64,000 nucleotides of DNA from Nothopassalora personata (Eukaryota; Ascomycota; Dothideomycetes; Mycosphaerellales; Mycosphaerellaceae): the NCBI GenBank assembly GCA_033816765.1, contig CM066297.1:1110573-1174572 (forward strand), in the 5' to 3' direction. Shown here one piece after another: positions 24,401-36,129 of the stretch (its first letter is position 1; each line of letters opens with the position of its first letter). The translations under genes were made by a program, and so were the position numbers. Below the pieces are notes generated by a model that worked only from the letters and a program-made list of their open reading frames with translations, did no database searches and had not been told where the DNA came from.

Positions 24401-26100
24401 AATAGTTCCGGGCTTCCGTCGGCTTTCGTCCGTATCTCGATCTTATAGTTAAGGTCGCCGCGGTGCGGAGCTAGCTTATTAGCTTCCCTAGTAGAAAACA
24501 GCGGTAACATATCCTAAAGTTCTAGAGGTAAGCCCTTCTTAAGTTCCTCTCGCGTAGGCGGCTCCTTCTTACTAAGGGCATTCTTAATATCTTCTACGGT
24601 CGCCGCGGCAATCGTAGCGAAACGCTCACCCGATTCGTGTTCTTCGTAGTTACGTCCTTCGGGTACCTATTTCTTTACTAAGCTATAGTAGTACCGGCGC
24701 TTTTTAGGCGCAGTCCGGATCTAGTTATGCGCCTTCTACGGGTTCCCTAGGATTATAGGGAAGTCTAGATTAGGCACGACGTAAGCATAAACTACCTAGT
24801 AGATCCCGGCAGTTTCTATACGGAAGGCGACTACTCCTTCGATCGAGTTCCGCATCGCCTTCGTAAACCCTATAGCCTTGCGGCTCTCGTTACTAATATA
24901 CGTAAGACCGAGGCCTTTCGCTAGGTCTCCGTTAATTATAGCGTAGTATATGCATCCTTTATTAATAAGGGTAAACGTTCCGTAACTTTCGTTTAGGAGT
25001 ACGTCGGTATATATAAGATTCCTATTTATAAAACTCTTAACTACGTTCCACCCCTTTACTAGTGCTTCTTTATCTCCTAGTTCTAGCTTTCGACTAGGAG
25101 CTAGTCTTTTCCTATCTCTTCGGGATCCGACTTAAACCCGTCGTCCTCTAGGATCGGCGCGACCGAGGCCGCATTAATCCTAGTAGGATTAACTACTACG
25201 GCGTACGGGCATTTCTTTACTCGATGTTCGCTCGCTCTATAGCGGAAGTAGAGCTATTCTTAGCGCCTACGATCCCTCTCCGCGGTGTCTACCAATTTTG
25301 CTCTCTACCTCCCTTTATCCTCCTTCCGATCTCTACGACTTCTAGAGCGGCCTCCGCTTATCCGGGTTAGTGCTATAATAGTGTTACTATCGGCATTAAC
25401 CTAGTTACTAGCCGTTCTCGTAAAAGAACGGGTAGTAACTATAGCGGTCGCACTAGAGTCCTTATTATTATCCTTCTATCTCTTATAGGCTATTTTAAAC
25501 TGGTCCGTGTCCTCGAGGTTAGTTATAATCCGTTCGACCTCCCCCGTAAACTCGTAGTAGTCCTCCTTCTTTGGTATAGCCGCCGTGTACATCCGAACGG
25601 GGTTCGAGAAGGTGTTACGTAAGTAACTAATCTTCGCGTCGTCGCTCTAGTTCTCTCCGCCGGCGCTTAGTAGGAGTCCGTCGAATTTCATCTAGTAATC
25701 GTACTAAGGTTAACCGTTCGTATGTTTAATCTTAGTAAGCTACTCTAGGGCCTTAGCGCGCTCGTTATTATTACCGAAGACTTTCTCGAGTTACGTAAAG
25801 AACGCAACGGGGTCCTTCTTAAGTTCGCCGTCTCCCTTGTCCTAGAAGTGCCGTATCCTAGTACGCTCTCTCGCTAGTAAGGTGTCGTTAATCGCATCCT
25901 AGTAATACTCCTTAGAGAGCGTCGGTTTTAGCGCGGATCGTACCCTAAAAGAGCTCTTTAACCTTAAGAAGTAATCGCGGAATGTCTCTACCTTACCGTC
26001 CTAGGAAGGGGGGTTCTAACCTCTAGGACCTAACGGTTCTTCTCCGGTGCGCGGCGAGGGCGCGGCGGCGTTTAGCGTCTATAGTAGCTGTCTTATTAGG
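21447..26100 (-). pseudogene. Gypsy-2A gag-pol (minus), RIP-inactivated
   Basis: This is the reverse complement of the gypsy-2B coding region. It is uninterrupted here from the gypsy-3 insertion point at 21447 through gag, so it supplies the intact insertion sites for the two elements inside gypsy-2B (near 23900 and 25975). Reverse transcriptase, RNase H and integrase segments are recognisable after translation, but TAG and TAA codons occur throughout. Confidence 0.75.
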
Positions 26101-26364
26101 TTACTAGTAGTCGTCTTATTATAAACTAGTAGCGAGACTGTAGGTATTAACTAACGTCGAGCGTCTTCCGATTCTTTTAAAGCGGCGCACGTTACAATTA
26201 ACTCGGCTTACATCTCTTCCTATCGCTAGTATAGTTACTAAAGCATAAGTTAGAAGTTTTTATTCGGGGCACTAGTCCCGGGGTTCTCGCTACCCGGCGA
26301 CGTTATTACGTATCCCGTCTCTTTAATAGTAGGTGCCTAGCTAATTCGAATGGATCGAACTTAA

Positions 26365-26526
26365 TGTTACGGGTGAACGACGTATACACTAAAGTTCTAT
26401 AAAGTTTGTAATAAGTTCGATATAGAAGAAAGGGGAAGTTACACGCTATACGAAGAAAAGGTATCGGAAAGCAGTCCGAACGCATAGGCGTAGCCTATAC
26501 TAAGAAACAGGGGCCCGCCCCTTATA
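26365..26526 (-). repeat. Gypsy-2A 5' LTR (162 bp)
   Basis: Starts TGTTACGGGTGAACG and ends CCCCTTATA. It is followed by the TSD ACTAC at 26527-26531. Confidence 0.88.
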
Positions 26527-26531
26527 ACTAC

Positions 26532-27590
26532 TAACACTATTACTAGCACTACGAGCATAGATGTCTAGCGCGCTCGGCGCACTAGACATGCTAGCGAAGC
26601 GTAAGTTTAGCGTACTAGGGCCGTAGACCCCTAAGTCCTTACTAGCTAGGCGCCTAGGTATAGACATTAAGATATATATACGTTATCTACTATACTTCGT
26701 AGCTAGTAAGTATTCCCTACGCTCTTCGCTTACGATGCGCTTACTAATAGCATAGTAGACGAGTAGGATACGTGTAATAGTATTACTACCGGCGAGTTGC
26801 TTAAGAAGTGTAGGCGCTATAGAGACATTAGGCACCCCTACGTTAGTAACACTAGCGTCGCTATCGCGTAGCTAGTAGCTCGCCTACGCGCCGCTCGCGC
26901 CTAGCGCGATAAGCTTATCTAGGGGCTTAGTAACCCTATTACTAAATAAGAGTAGGATACTCTAGACTAGTAGTACGAGCTCTACGCCTAGCTAAGCGAG
27001 TAGATCCTAGAGGTAAGTGCTACGCCTCGCTAGCGCTCCCTACGCTCGCCGTATACGGCGTACTATCGCTCCCTATATAAATCGGCTAACCTCCTCCTAG
27101 GCTAAGAGGCAGTTCTCTACCTATAAGAACAAGCGTATAGGCGACACCCGCGTATGCTTCGCCGGCGCCTCTACTACTGCTACCCCCTCCTCCGCCGCCG
27201 CTACTACGTCCGTAGTTCTATAGTAAGAGTAGAATAGGGCCCTTAATAGGCTCTTTGAGCTCGGCCGTGCTATAAGTAATATACGTGTCGTATGCGTGTC
27301 CTATACTAACCGTAGTTATAGTTCCTATAGGCTAGAAACATCGATACTACTACGGCCGATAGGGCCTTCTTACTACTAGCCCTACGGGGCGAGTATAATA
27401 AGGAGGATAATAAGGAGGATAATAACGAGTAATCGCGCGCGCCGCGTATGTTAGCCGCCTACTACACGCCTATCTTCTATCTACGTAGCGCCGTAGTGCG
27501 CCCTATAAAAGTTTATTTTTAAAATGAATACTCTTCTCTCTACTCTTCTCTCTCCTTACCTCCCTCTCTAATGTTATTACTATCGGGGGT
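26532..27590 (-). other. 3' non-coding part of gypsy-1A
   Basis: RIP-mutated sequence between the gypsy-2A insertion and the chromodomain end of gypsy-1A. It is continuous with 2310-2695 across the ACTAC duplication. No recognisable protein domain on either strand. Confidence 0.45.
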
Positions 27591-27879
27591 GTTCGCTCGA
27601 CTAAGTAAGCGAGCCTTTTAGTCCGATAGAAGATACTATAGGTTAGTGTCTTCTATACTAGTTATAGCTAAGTTTACTATTAGGGTAGAGGTCCTTATAT
27701 CTAGCTACCGGAGGGTTAAGGCCTAAATGCATAACCTATGCCCTTGTTTTAGCGCCTTATACTACCTTCGTAGGCACCTTATATTTGGCTACTATACGCG
27801 TAGCCTTCGCGGATCCTTCCGCCGCCTTATACCGTCTTCGCTAACGCCTTATATTTAGCTACTATACGCGTAGCATTCG

Positions 27880-30800
27880 CGAGTCCTTATGCTAGCTCCT
27901 AGCTATTGTACTCTTCTAGCTAGCCCTTCTATCGCACTAGGTACTACACTTTACCCTTATACTTACGCTTTCCTAGTACTACCTCTACTTTATATTCCCC
28001 GTCCTTATTAGCGAGGGCTATAGTACCTCTATCCTTCTCGCTACCCGCGTACGGCTCGAGGAGGGATATATAGAATACATTATAAATTCTTAAGTCGGCT
28101 AGCAGTACTAGGCGGTACGCCTACGAACCGATAGCGTCGATAATACGGTACGGTCTAATAAACTTCGGACCTATCTTCTTCTTCGGCAATGCTAACCTTA
28201 GGTTCTTCGTAGATAATAAGACTATGTCGCCTACGCGATAGCTCTTAGCCTTATAAGTCTTGTTATAGTAGCGAGTCTAATCGGCTACTACGATTTCCTA
28301 ACGCTTCGTAAGCGTAGCGCGTATCTCTCGTATACGGTTAACTGAGTCTACCGCTACTAGTACCTCCCCTTCCCGGATCTCGCCTCGAGATCGTATAGGT
28401 ATTAGGGCAATCTTAGGTCTCTAACTATACGCTATTTCGAATAGGCTTATGCGTAGCGTAGGGTAGACGCTATTGTTACATACGAATTTAGTAATAGCTA
28501 GCTACTTAGTATACTCTATCTAGTTCTCGCTATAGTAATAACGAAGGTACTGTTCTAAGGTTTAGTTTACCCTCTTAGTCTAGCCGTTAGTCTAAGGGTA
28601 GAAAGCTATAGATAGCTTACGCTTTACCTACGCCTCGAAGTAGAAGTTACTCTAGAACTTACTCGTAAACACTAACCCGCGGTTACTTACTATGCCCGCT
28701 AGTACACTATAATACCGTACGACTTCGTCTCGTAAGATCCTCGTAAGCTCCGCCGCTATATATGTCTTAGTCGTAGGAATATACAAGTTTATTTTAGAGT
28801 AGCGGTCGACGATTACTAGGATCGCATTATACACGCATTCTCCTCGCTTACTTAGCGGTAGGTCCGTAATGAAATCTATTATAATTTCCTACTATAGACC
28901 GTCTAGCCTAGGTAGTAGCTATAGCTTACCGTAGGGTCGATAGCGCCTCGCCTTCGAGGTCTAACAAGCCCTACAGTTTCTAATATACTCCCTTATATCT
29001 TTACTAAGTGATTCCTACTAGTAATAACGTCGTAGTAGCTCTTTAGTCTTTACCTTACTAAAGTGCCCTACTAGTAGGTCGTTATAATGTATGTAGAGTA
29101 GCTATGCTCTTACTATATAGTCTTCGGGTACTATAATTGCGTTCCCGCGATAGACTAACCCGTCTTTTATATACTAGTCCTTAGCGTCCCCTTCGCTAGG
29201 CGCCTACGATAAGTATACGACGCACCTATCGTCTCTCCCCTACACGATTTTTATTAGTAGTGTAAGTAGTTTACCTAGGCCGCCCTACATTATTATAGCG
29301 TACACTCTCACTAGTAGCGATCGGGTCCCCTACGGCTCGTAGGCTACTACTACTATTATCGTCGCCTTATCCTACATCTTCTCGTAGGTAGCGGTTACGC
29401 GCCTTACTATAGGCTCGTCCTCTCTTAATAGGGATTCCTTCTAGAAAGACAGCTTACTTTATAGCGTAGGAAGCAAATTTAACGTCTACTACGCTACGCG
29501 TATATAGTTACTACGTCGCGATAGCGTATTGGCTAGGTTACTCTTCCCCGACCTATGCTCTACTATAAAGTTAAAAGGTTGTAGAAACGTCGCCTATCGA
29601 GCTTACCTCCCGTTTAGCTACTTTACTATTATAAAACCCTATAGGTTTGTATAGTCGACTAGTACCTAAACCGTATACGATGCGCCTTCGAGGTACGGTC
29701 GCTAATACTTAAATGCCTCTACTACTACTAGTAGCTCTTAGTTATAGGTCTTATAATTGCACTCGGTAGGTATTATCTTACGAGAATAGAAGGCAATTAG
29801 ATACTACTTAGTCCTAAATAGCTAAGAGATAATGCCTACAATTGCAAAACCTAAGGCATCCGTCTTAATCCTCGTACGTAACGAAGGATCGAAGTGCCTT
29901 AGGATAGGTACTCCGAGGAACCTAGCTTTTAGCCGTTAGAACGCTTACTCCTCGTAAGCGGACTATATAAGAGGCCCTTACTTCTTACTATTCTTACATC
30001 CCTTTAGTAGGTCTATTAATAGCTTCGTAATCCTCGAGTACCCTTCGATAAAGCGCCTATAGAAGTTGTAGAATCCTAGGAAGGATTAAACCTTATAAAA
30101 ACTTATAGGCGTAGGCTATTCCTCGATTACGGCTACCCTACTCCTATCTATCGATATGCCTACGACACTTACGATAAATCCTAGGAACTCGGCATTCTCC
30201 TAGAAGAAGCTACACTTCTTTAGGTTCGTAAATAGGGCGAACTTTCGTAGCCTCTCTAGTACCGCGCGTACGGCTCGTACGTGCTCCTTACGCGTTACGC
30301 TATAGATGAGGATGTTATCTAGGTAGACTACGTAGATGTTATCTACTAACCTAGTAAGGGCCTTATTAATGTACCCCTAAAAGGTAGCTAGTGCGTTAGT
30401 TAACCTAAAAGGCATAACTAAGTACTCGTAGTAACCGTATCGCGTGCGAAACGTAGTCTTCTACTCGTCTCCTCGCTTAATAGGAATACGGTAGTAGGCA
30501 TCCTATAGGTCGATTATAGTAAAGAGCCTAGCGCCCTATAGCCTATCTAAGGTCCTACTAATTAGGGGCAGTAGGTACCGGTTCTTTACTATAATCTTAT
30601 TTAGGCCTCTATAATCTATATAGAGCCTAAGAGTACTATTCTTCTTTAGCACGAATAGGATAGGCGTACCCGCCTCGCTTACGGATCGCCTAATCCACCC
30701 CTTCTCTATTGCTTACGTAAGGTACTCCTTTAAGGCCTCTAGCTTAGTTAAGAACTAGTAGTATAGCGGCTTAATAGGGGGTTTCTTTCCTTTAACGAGA

Positions 30801-32590
30801 TTAATCGTATACTTAACCCCGTCGGGTATCTTACGCTTTGCCTACTTATTAGGTACGTATATATCTCGGAAGTCTATAAATTCTTTAGGCTACGAGGGGC
30901 TCTCTCCTTCGGGTACTACTATAGTAATAGCCCGAACACTTATTGTATAAACCTACTTTAAGCTCTCGAGATCCTTAAGGAACTCGCGTGCGTTACGCTA
31001 CTAAATCGTAGGCGTCTCTATACCGTAGTACTACTAGTTATCCTTATCGGCCTTTACTATCCGATTACGATGCCGCTAGGGTCTACCTAAAATAACTAAC
31101 GGCCTACCTATAGGCGCTACATAGTAGATAGCGTCGCTTACGCGCTCTACTCCTACATCGTTAGCTAGTCGTACGCGAACCGTATAGGCGCCGTAGTAAT
31201 GCCCCTAGTCCTACGCGTACGACTCTAGATTTAGAAGCTTTACACTACTAATAGGCTACATCTAGTGTCGGAGTATATACTCGTACGATACTAAGCTTAA
31301 ATCTATACCGTTATCTAGAAGAAACGTAGCCTCGCGAAAGCCCTTACGCGTCTCGACGGCGCCTCGTAAGTGACGCGCTAGACTTATATCGACTTACCTT
31401 AAGGGGTCTATATAGAAACTCGGACTTAGGAGCGACCCTTGCCTAGTCCTCTACCTTTTCCCTATTTACCCTTCTTAGTTAAAGCCTCGACAGTTTCTAA
31501 CCTACGAACCGCTTACGCGTTACGGTCTTTCTATAGGTGTCTATTTCGGTACTCCGTCTTATAGTAACCCTTCCTACCGTAGCCGTAGTACTCTACTTTC
31601 GACTTCTAGCTAGTTAAAGACGAGCTACCGGCGTCTCGCTACTAACTCGCACCCGAGGCGCCCGGTACTTAACTCTACTTCTATTACTTTAGGCGATTAG
31701 CCCGCTTATGTACGCCCTTAGCTTTACGCTTATGACGTATATACTATCCGCGGTCGTACCCTCCGCTACTACCTCGGCGCTCGGTGCTTTTGATACGCGA
31801 GGCTAGGACTACTAGGTCTTCTCTAGTCGTAGGGATATTATAGTAGCTAACGATAGCGGACCGTAAGCGAGGCGTAAGCTTCGCTAGTAGGTACCGTATA
31901 CGTTACGCTTCCGAGTAGTTACCTAACTAGTACTCTATAACATCTAGCTTAGTCGCGAACTGTCGCGCTATCTAGTTGTCCTTATATCTCGTAACCTCGT
32001 ACTCTAACATAACGTTAAGCACGCGATTTATAGGATCGCCGTATACGTCTCGGTAGAACTCCTTAAAGTCCTAGTATATATAACCTATAAGGTTAACGGC
32101 GCTATAGTTAGCATACTATCGCTCGCTTACCTCTCCGCTAAGGTACATAACCCTATATAGGACCTTTCATTCGTCTATCGCGTACATAGTGCCTAAGAGG
32201 GCGAAGATAAGTAAGAGCTCCCGAAGGAATACCCTTACCTTCCTTATCGAATCCCCTCTAAAAGGCGTCGGCTCTTTTAGACGCGGTCGCGTCGTATACG
32301 CTACGGCCGCGCCTCGTACTATAAGATTATCGTTAGTAGTTATAGAGATAGAGGTAGGGGTTATAGTAGGGAGGTAATCTTCTCTCCTCCCTCCTATACG
32401 CTCTAGAGGCGGTGCGCTTATAGCGCGTAAGATCTCTAGCCGCTCGATCTCCCGCTATATCTCTTACTCTTTAATCTTAGCCCGTAAGGCCTCTCTTCTC
32501 GTAACTAAGGCTATACGACGCGCCTACTACTATGCTCTAGGGCTTAGGGGCGGCGTAGGCAACTCGCCGTCGTATACGTTACGATCGGGC
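27880..32590 (-). pseudogene. Gypsy-1A gag-pol, RIP-inactivated
   Basis: Minus-strand gag lies at about 31450-32590 and matches the partial copy at 51524-53049. The gag zinc knuckle (visible in that copy near 52325-52375) has all cysteines and the histidine changed to tyrosine, as expected from TGC to TAC and CAC to TAC. Reverse transcriptase is recognisable around 30300-30500, with YLDN in place of YxDD. Integrase core sequence, including an open stretch with DRYSK and SNRG, is at 28652-28834. A YRL..I..VF..SLLEPY segment is near 28030-28130 and a chromodomain with YLVRxKG is near 27895-27990. A 70-bp-spaced direct repeat (27775-27811, 27845-27881) follows it. Many TAG and TAA codons interrupt every frame. 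Confidence 0.75.
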
Positions 32591-32659
32591 TCTATAGCGT
32601 ATATAGATTATAACGAAGGGAAGCTTTAGAACTATAAGGGCGGTAAAGCTATAAGGGGA

Positions 32660-32830
32660 TGTCGTAATATATAGTACGCCTACAATCTTCTAATTGTAGA
32701 TAAACTAAAGCTTACTTTCTTCTATTAACGCTATGCGCGTCTCCTAGTATACGTATACGCGTTACGTACGGTATGCTAAGCCGGGTATAGCCGTATTATA
32801 TGTAAGGGTTAGCTATAGGCTACCCTTATA
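32660..32830 (-). repeat. Gypsy-1A 5' LTR (171 bp)
   Basis: Minus-strand 5' LTR. Internal sequence leading into gag follows at 32659 and below. It abuts the gypsy-5 remnant at 32831. Confidence 0.8.
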
Positions 32831-35746
32831 ACGCGATGCTAACATTCTACCGGACACGCATAGCTTCTTAGAGGATTTTACCGGGTGCCGAGTCGCTTTA
32901 CTTATAGACCTATTTTTAGGTTACGATTAGATTACTTTAGATAAGTCCTACCGGGACTTAATAGCCTTTATAACCCCTCTTAGCCTAGTACGTAACACGA
33001 CTCTACCTTAAGGAGCTACTAATTTAGTTACTTAGTTCGTACGTACGGTAACAAAGATTCTACTTAATTATATCTCGCATCGAGCGAAGCCATTTCTAGA
33101 TAACATCGGTATTAAGGGACTAACTAAGGACTATAGGAATGTAGAAGTAGAGCCTAGGTTAAGGAAATAGGTCATTAAGTACATTGTTTCCCTAGATCTA
33201 GTTCTTACTAACCTAGAAAGAGCTAGTGCGGTAGTTACTAGAGGCAAATCCTAATAGTTATACGAAAAGCTTAAGATTGTTAGGTACGTTACTAGCCCGG
33301 ATAGTCGCTATCCTAACCTAAAGGTTGTAGCTAAGATCCTAGATTAGCCTACGCCTACCTATATTAAGGAGGTCCGTACCTATATAGGGCTATATGTGTA
33401 CTTCCGGATATAGATCCCCTAGTTCGTTATTATCGCTCGACTAATGTATAAGCTACTAAAGAAGGATGCCGAGTTCACCTAGATAGGAAATAAGCAGTTC
33501 TCGAAAGAAGAGGTTACTAGATATCTTATGTAGGCTCTAGCCTTAGTTACCCTCTACTACTTACCTAGTGCTAGATCTATCTTTATCTTAGTTATTGCTA
33601 GCGGTACTAAATAGGGATGTATCGTTTCTTAAGAATTAATAGACAGTACCCGACGGCGTTACCCGGTGCGGTATAAGAGTAGAATCTAGAACGCATTAGA
33701 ATCTAGATATAATACTAGTAAGCGGGAATGCCTTAGGGTCCTTAAGGGGCTTAAGAAGATCTAGAGATATATTACTAGCGTTAATTTTGTCCTTAAGGTT
33801 AATACTAAGACACTTGTATAGTAGCTTAACCGGCCGGCTTCGGACCTACCGAACTCGGCAATAGCCCGGTAAGTCGTATAGATTAGGCTATTCACGTTCG
33901 AAGTAAAGTACGTTACGGGAGCTAGGTATACTAGCCTAGATGCCCTATCTCGTAGGCCCTCTACACCTTAGGAACCTATAGACGCTAACGAAGACAAAGT
34001 CGACCGGATAATTAATAATAAGCTATTCGGGTACCCGGAGCCGGTCGACACCTATCTAGTTAAAATCTAGAAAACACGACATCTCGGGGACTAATACTCT
34101 AAGAGCTCCTAGTAACTTACTTAGGTTATAGAAACTAGGACCCGGCCCGATAGTATTACCCGTACTAAGTACCGGCGGCTAGTAAAGAAGAGCGTTAATT
34201 TCTTTATCCGGGACTAATTGCTATTCTTCTAGAAGCGCCGAGGAGTACCGTTATAACTTGTAATTAACGATAATAAGGCTTAGAAGGAGATCGTTATAGA
34301 ATGCTATAAAAGACACGGTTATCGCAGCGCTAAGGTCGTGTACAACCTTATTTCCGATCGGTATTACTAGGACGGATGCTTCGCCGATGTCTCTACGTAG
34401 GTTCGAAGTTATGCTCCCTATAGGTTTCGCGAAGGCAACTAGCGCGCTAGTAAGCTTCACTTATCGAGCCCTTAGGTTATTAGTAAGAAGTAGTACTCGG
34501 ACCCCGTCTAGGTATATAAAAATAGATACCTCCTAGTTACGCGCGAAGCACTTAGTAACTAGATCGAGGCTAGAGTAACGAGGGCACCTCCTAGCTCTAA
34601 GACGGTTACTAAGTTTCTATATAAGGATGTCTTCTATAGGCACGGCTACTATACTAAAATTGTGCTTAATAACGCTACGGTTTATGTAGCTAAGGTTAAG
34701 CGGTTACTCGTAGGACTTAGTGTTCGAAGGATCCGAATATTCCCGTACTATCCGTAGTCTAATGCTCCGGTCGAGGTTAGGCACCGTCCGATTCTTATAG
34801 CGTTAGTAAAGCTTATAAGGAACATATACCGCGGATAGGAGTAATAGGTACCCGCTATATTATAGGCTAATAGGACCACGACCTATCGTACTACTAGAAT
34901 AACGCTAGCTTAGGTCCTATAGAGCTATCGTACGATTCTACCAATTAAGGTTAAGTACCCGACGTAGGCTAATTATTAATAGGGATCGGTTAGGACGACT
35001 AAGGACCTACTTATAATACGTGCGCGTTAACTCTAAGCTCGAGACCTTAGTTTAGAAGAGCTACATACTTAAAGGAAGCGACTAAGAGAACTTAGTAAGG
35101 ACTACTTTAATTCTTACCGGAATGTTAACTTTATTAGTTTCTAGAAGGGCGACCTTATTATAAGGTTCGACAAGCTATATAAGGATAACTTCTTACGTAA
35201 GATCGGTTACCGATAGTAAGGTCTATATCGGGTGTCTAGTGTCTCTAGGGAGTTTAGTACCTATATTCTTAAGGAACTTAATAGCACGCTAATAAAGGGT
35301 GTTTAGGCACGAGAAAACCTTAAGCTAGTTCTAGAGCTTCGCCCGGATAACATAGGAGTACTAGGCTTAGATAATGGGATCGATCTCGTAATAGGGGAAA
35401 GAGAAGTCGCTAATAGCGTCGCTAATAGCGAAGACAGTAGTAATACGAACGAGATCGAGCCTATCGCCGACGAAGACGTGCTACCTATAGGAGTTAACGA
35501 AAGGGGATCGGATCCTAAACCGGAATCTAAGAAGCTATAGGTTAGGCCTTATAACCTTTCTATAGCCGAAATTTTACAGTTTAGTAGGATCGAGGCTAAG
35601 AACTAATTAGTTAGTAATGGCGTACGGAGTTCACTTCCCTTAGGTATGTGTTGCGCATGCCCTTTAGTTTATTAAGCTAATTCGGTTATCTAGACTTTAC
35701 TTTATAGGGTGTTCTTACCTTAGTTAGACCTTAGTTAGTAGAGTTA
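32831..35746 (+). pseudogene. Gypsy-5: 5'-truncated Ty3/gypsy pol remnant
   Basis: It begins mid reverse transcriptase (FLEDF then DLFLGYDQITLDKSYRDL, about 32870-32960) because gypsy-1A abuts it at 32831. A connection/RNase H region follows (YKLLKKDAEFT near 33450; DALSRRPSTP near 33940). The zinc-binding part of integrase lies near 34300-34430 and the integrase core near 34510-34800 (YLLVTREALS, FYRHGYYTKIVL, YYPQSNAPVE). A C-terminal region runs to about 35600. No gag, protease or LTR was identified. Stops are RIP-type. The 5' part was not found to the left of gypsy-1A. Confidence 0.75.
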
Positions 35747-36129
35747 CATTTACCGGTCCCGGGACCGGTAAATCGGATTACGTAATAGCGTAGTATGCCC
35801 CTACCGAATGCTTACCTAGGTAGTTACTAGCACTAGTTTTCGGTTATATGCAAGGTTATCGGACCTTTAGTGTAACCTTAATAGTACTACTCTTACTACT
35901 TATAAGACCGGTCTCGGCGCTACTGCCTTATAACGGTTATAGGGACATATACTAAGAGGCATACTTAAGCGTAGCTCTCTACCTACTACTTCCTCTCTTT
36001 TTCTTTAAATACTAGTACATCCTTACCGATAACTAACTACTAACACATCTATCTACTACTACTATATACATTAGACAGTTCTCTAGCCTCTCTCTTTACG
36101 ACCTTAACCTTCTTTAAAGCCCCCCTACC

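Larger units (their letters stand above)
2696..26526 (-). mobile_element. Gypsy-2A: Ty3/gypsy element, minus strand, with two nested insertions
   Basis: The 162-bp LTRs are at 2696-2857 and 26365-26526, flanked by the TSD ACTAC (2691-2695 and 26527-26531). Inside are gypsy-4 (3875-11477) and gypsy-3 (12005-21441). Removing these and their TSDs leaves 6781 bp, against 6779 bp for gypsy-2B. Minus-strand order is 5' LTR, gag (about 26100-25150), protease, reverse transcriptase (about 24500-23700), RNase H, integrase (about 22700-21500), then the 3' region split between 12000-11478 and 3874-2858. It is inserted in the 3' non-coding part of gypsy-1A. Confidence 0.88.
2139..32830 (-). mobile_element. 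Gypsy-1A: Ty3/gypsy element, minus strand, interrupted by gypsy-2A
   Basis: It is bounded by 171-bp LTRs at 2139-2309 and 32660-32830, read in plus as TGTCGTAATG..CCCTTACA and its mutated form. Excluding the nested gypsy-2A (2696-26526) and one TACTC-class 5-bp duplication, the element is about 6.86 kb. On the minus strand the order is gag (about 32590-31450), then pol with reverse transcriptase, RNase H, integrase and a chromodomain (about 31400-27880), then a long 3' non-coding part (27590-26532 plus 2695-2310). All frames carry RIP stops. The 5-bp flanks at the two ends (GGGGA and ACGCG) do not match. The left LTR is therefore either a rearranged 3' LTR or belongs to a second, mostly lost copy. 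Confidence 0.7.

Noticed and set aside
32189..32377. 62-codon open frame, repeated as a near copy at 51541-51729
   Set aside because: Both lie antisense to the same part of gypsy-1 gag in the two copies. The similarity comes from the shared transposon DNA, not a separate gene.
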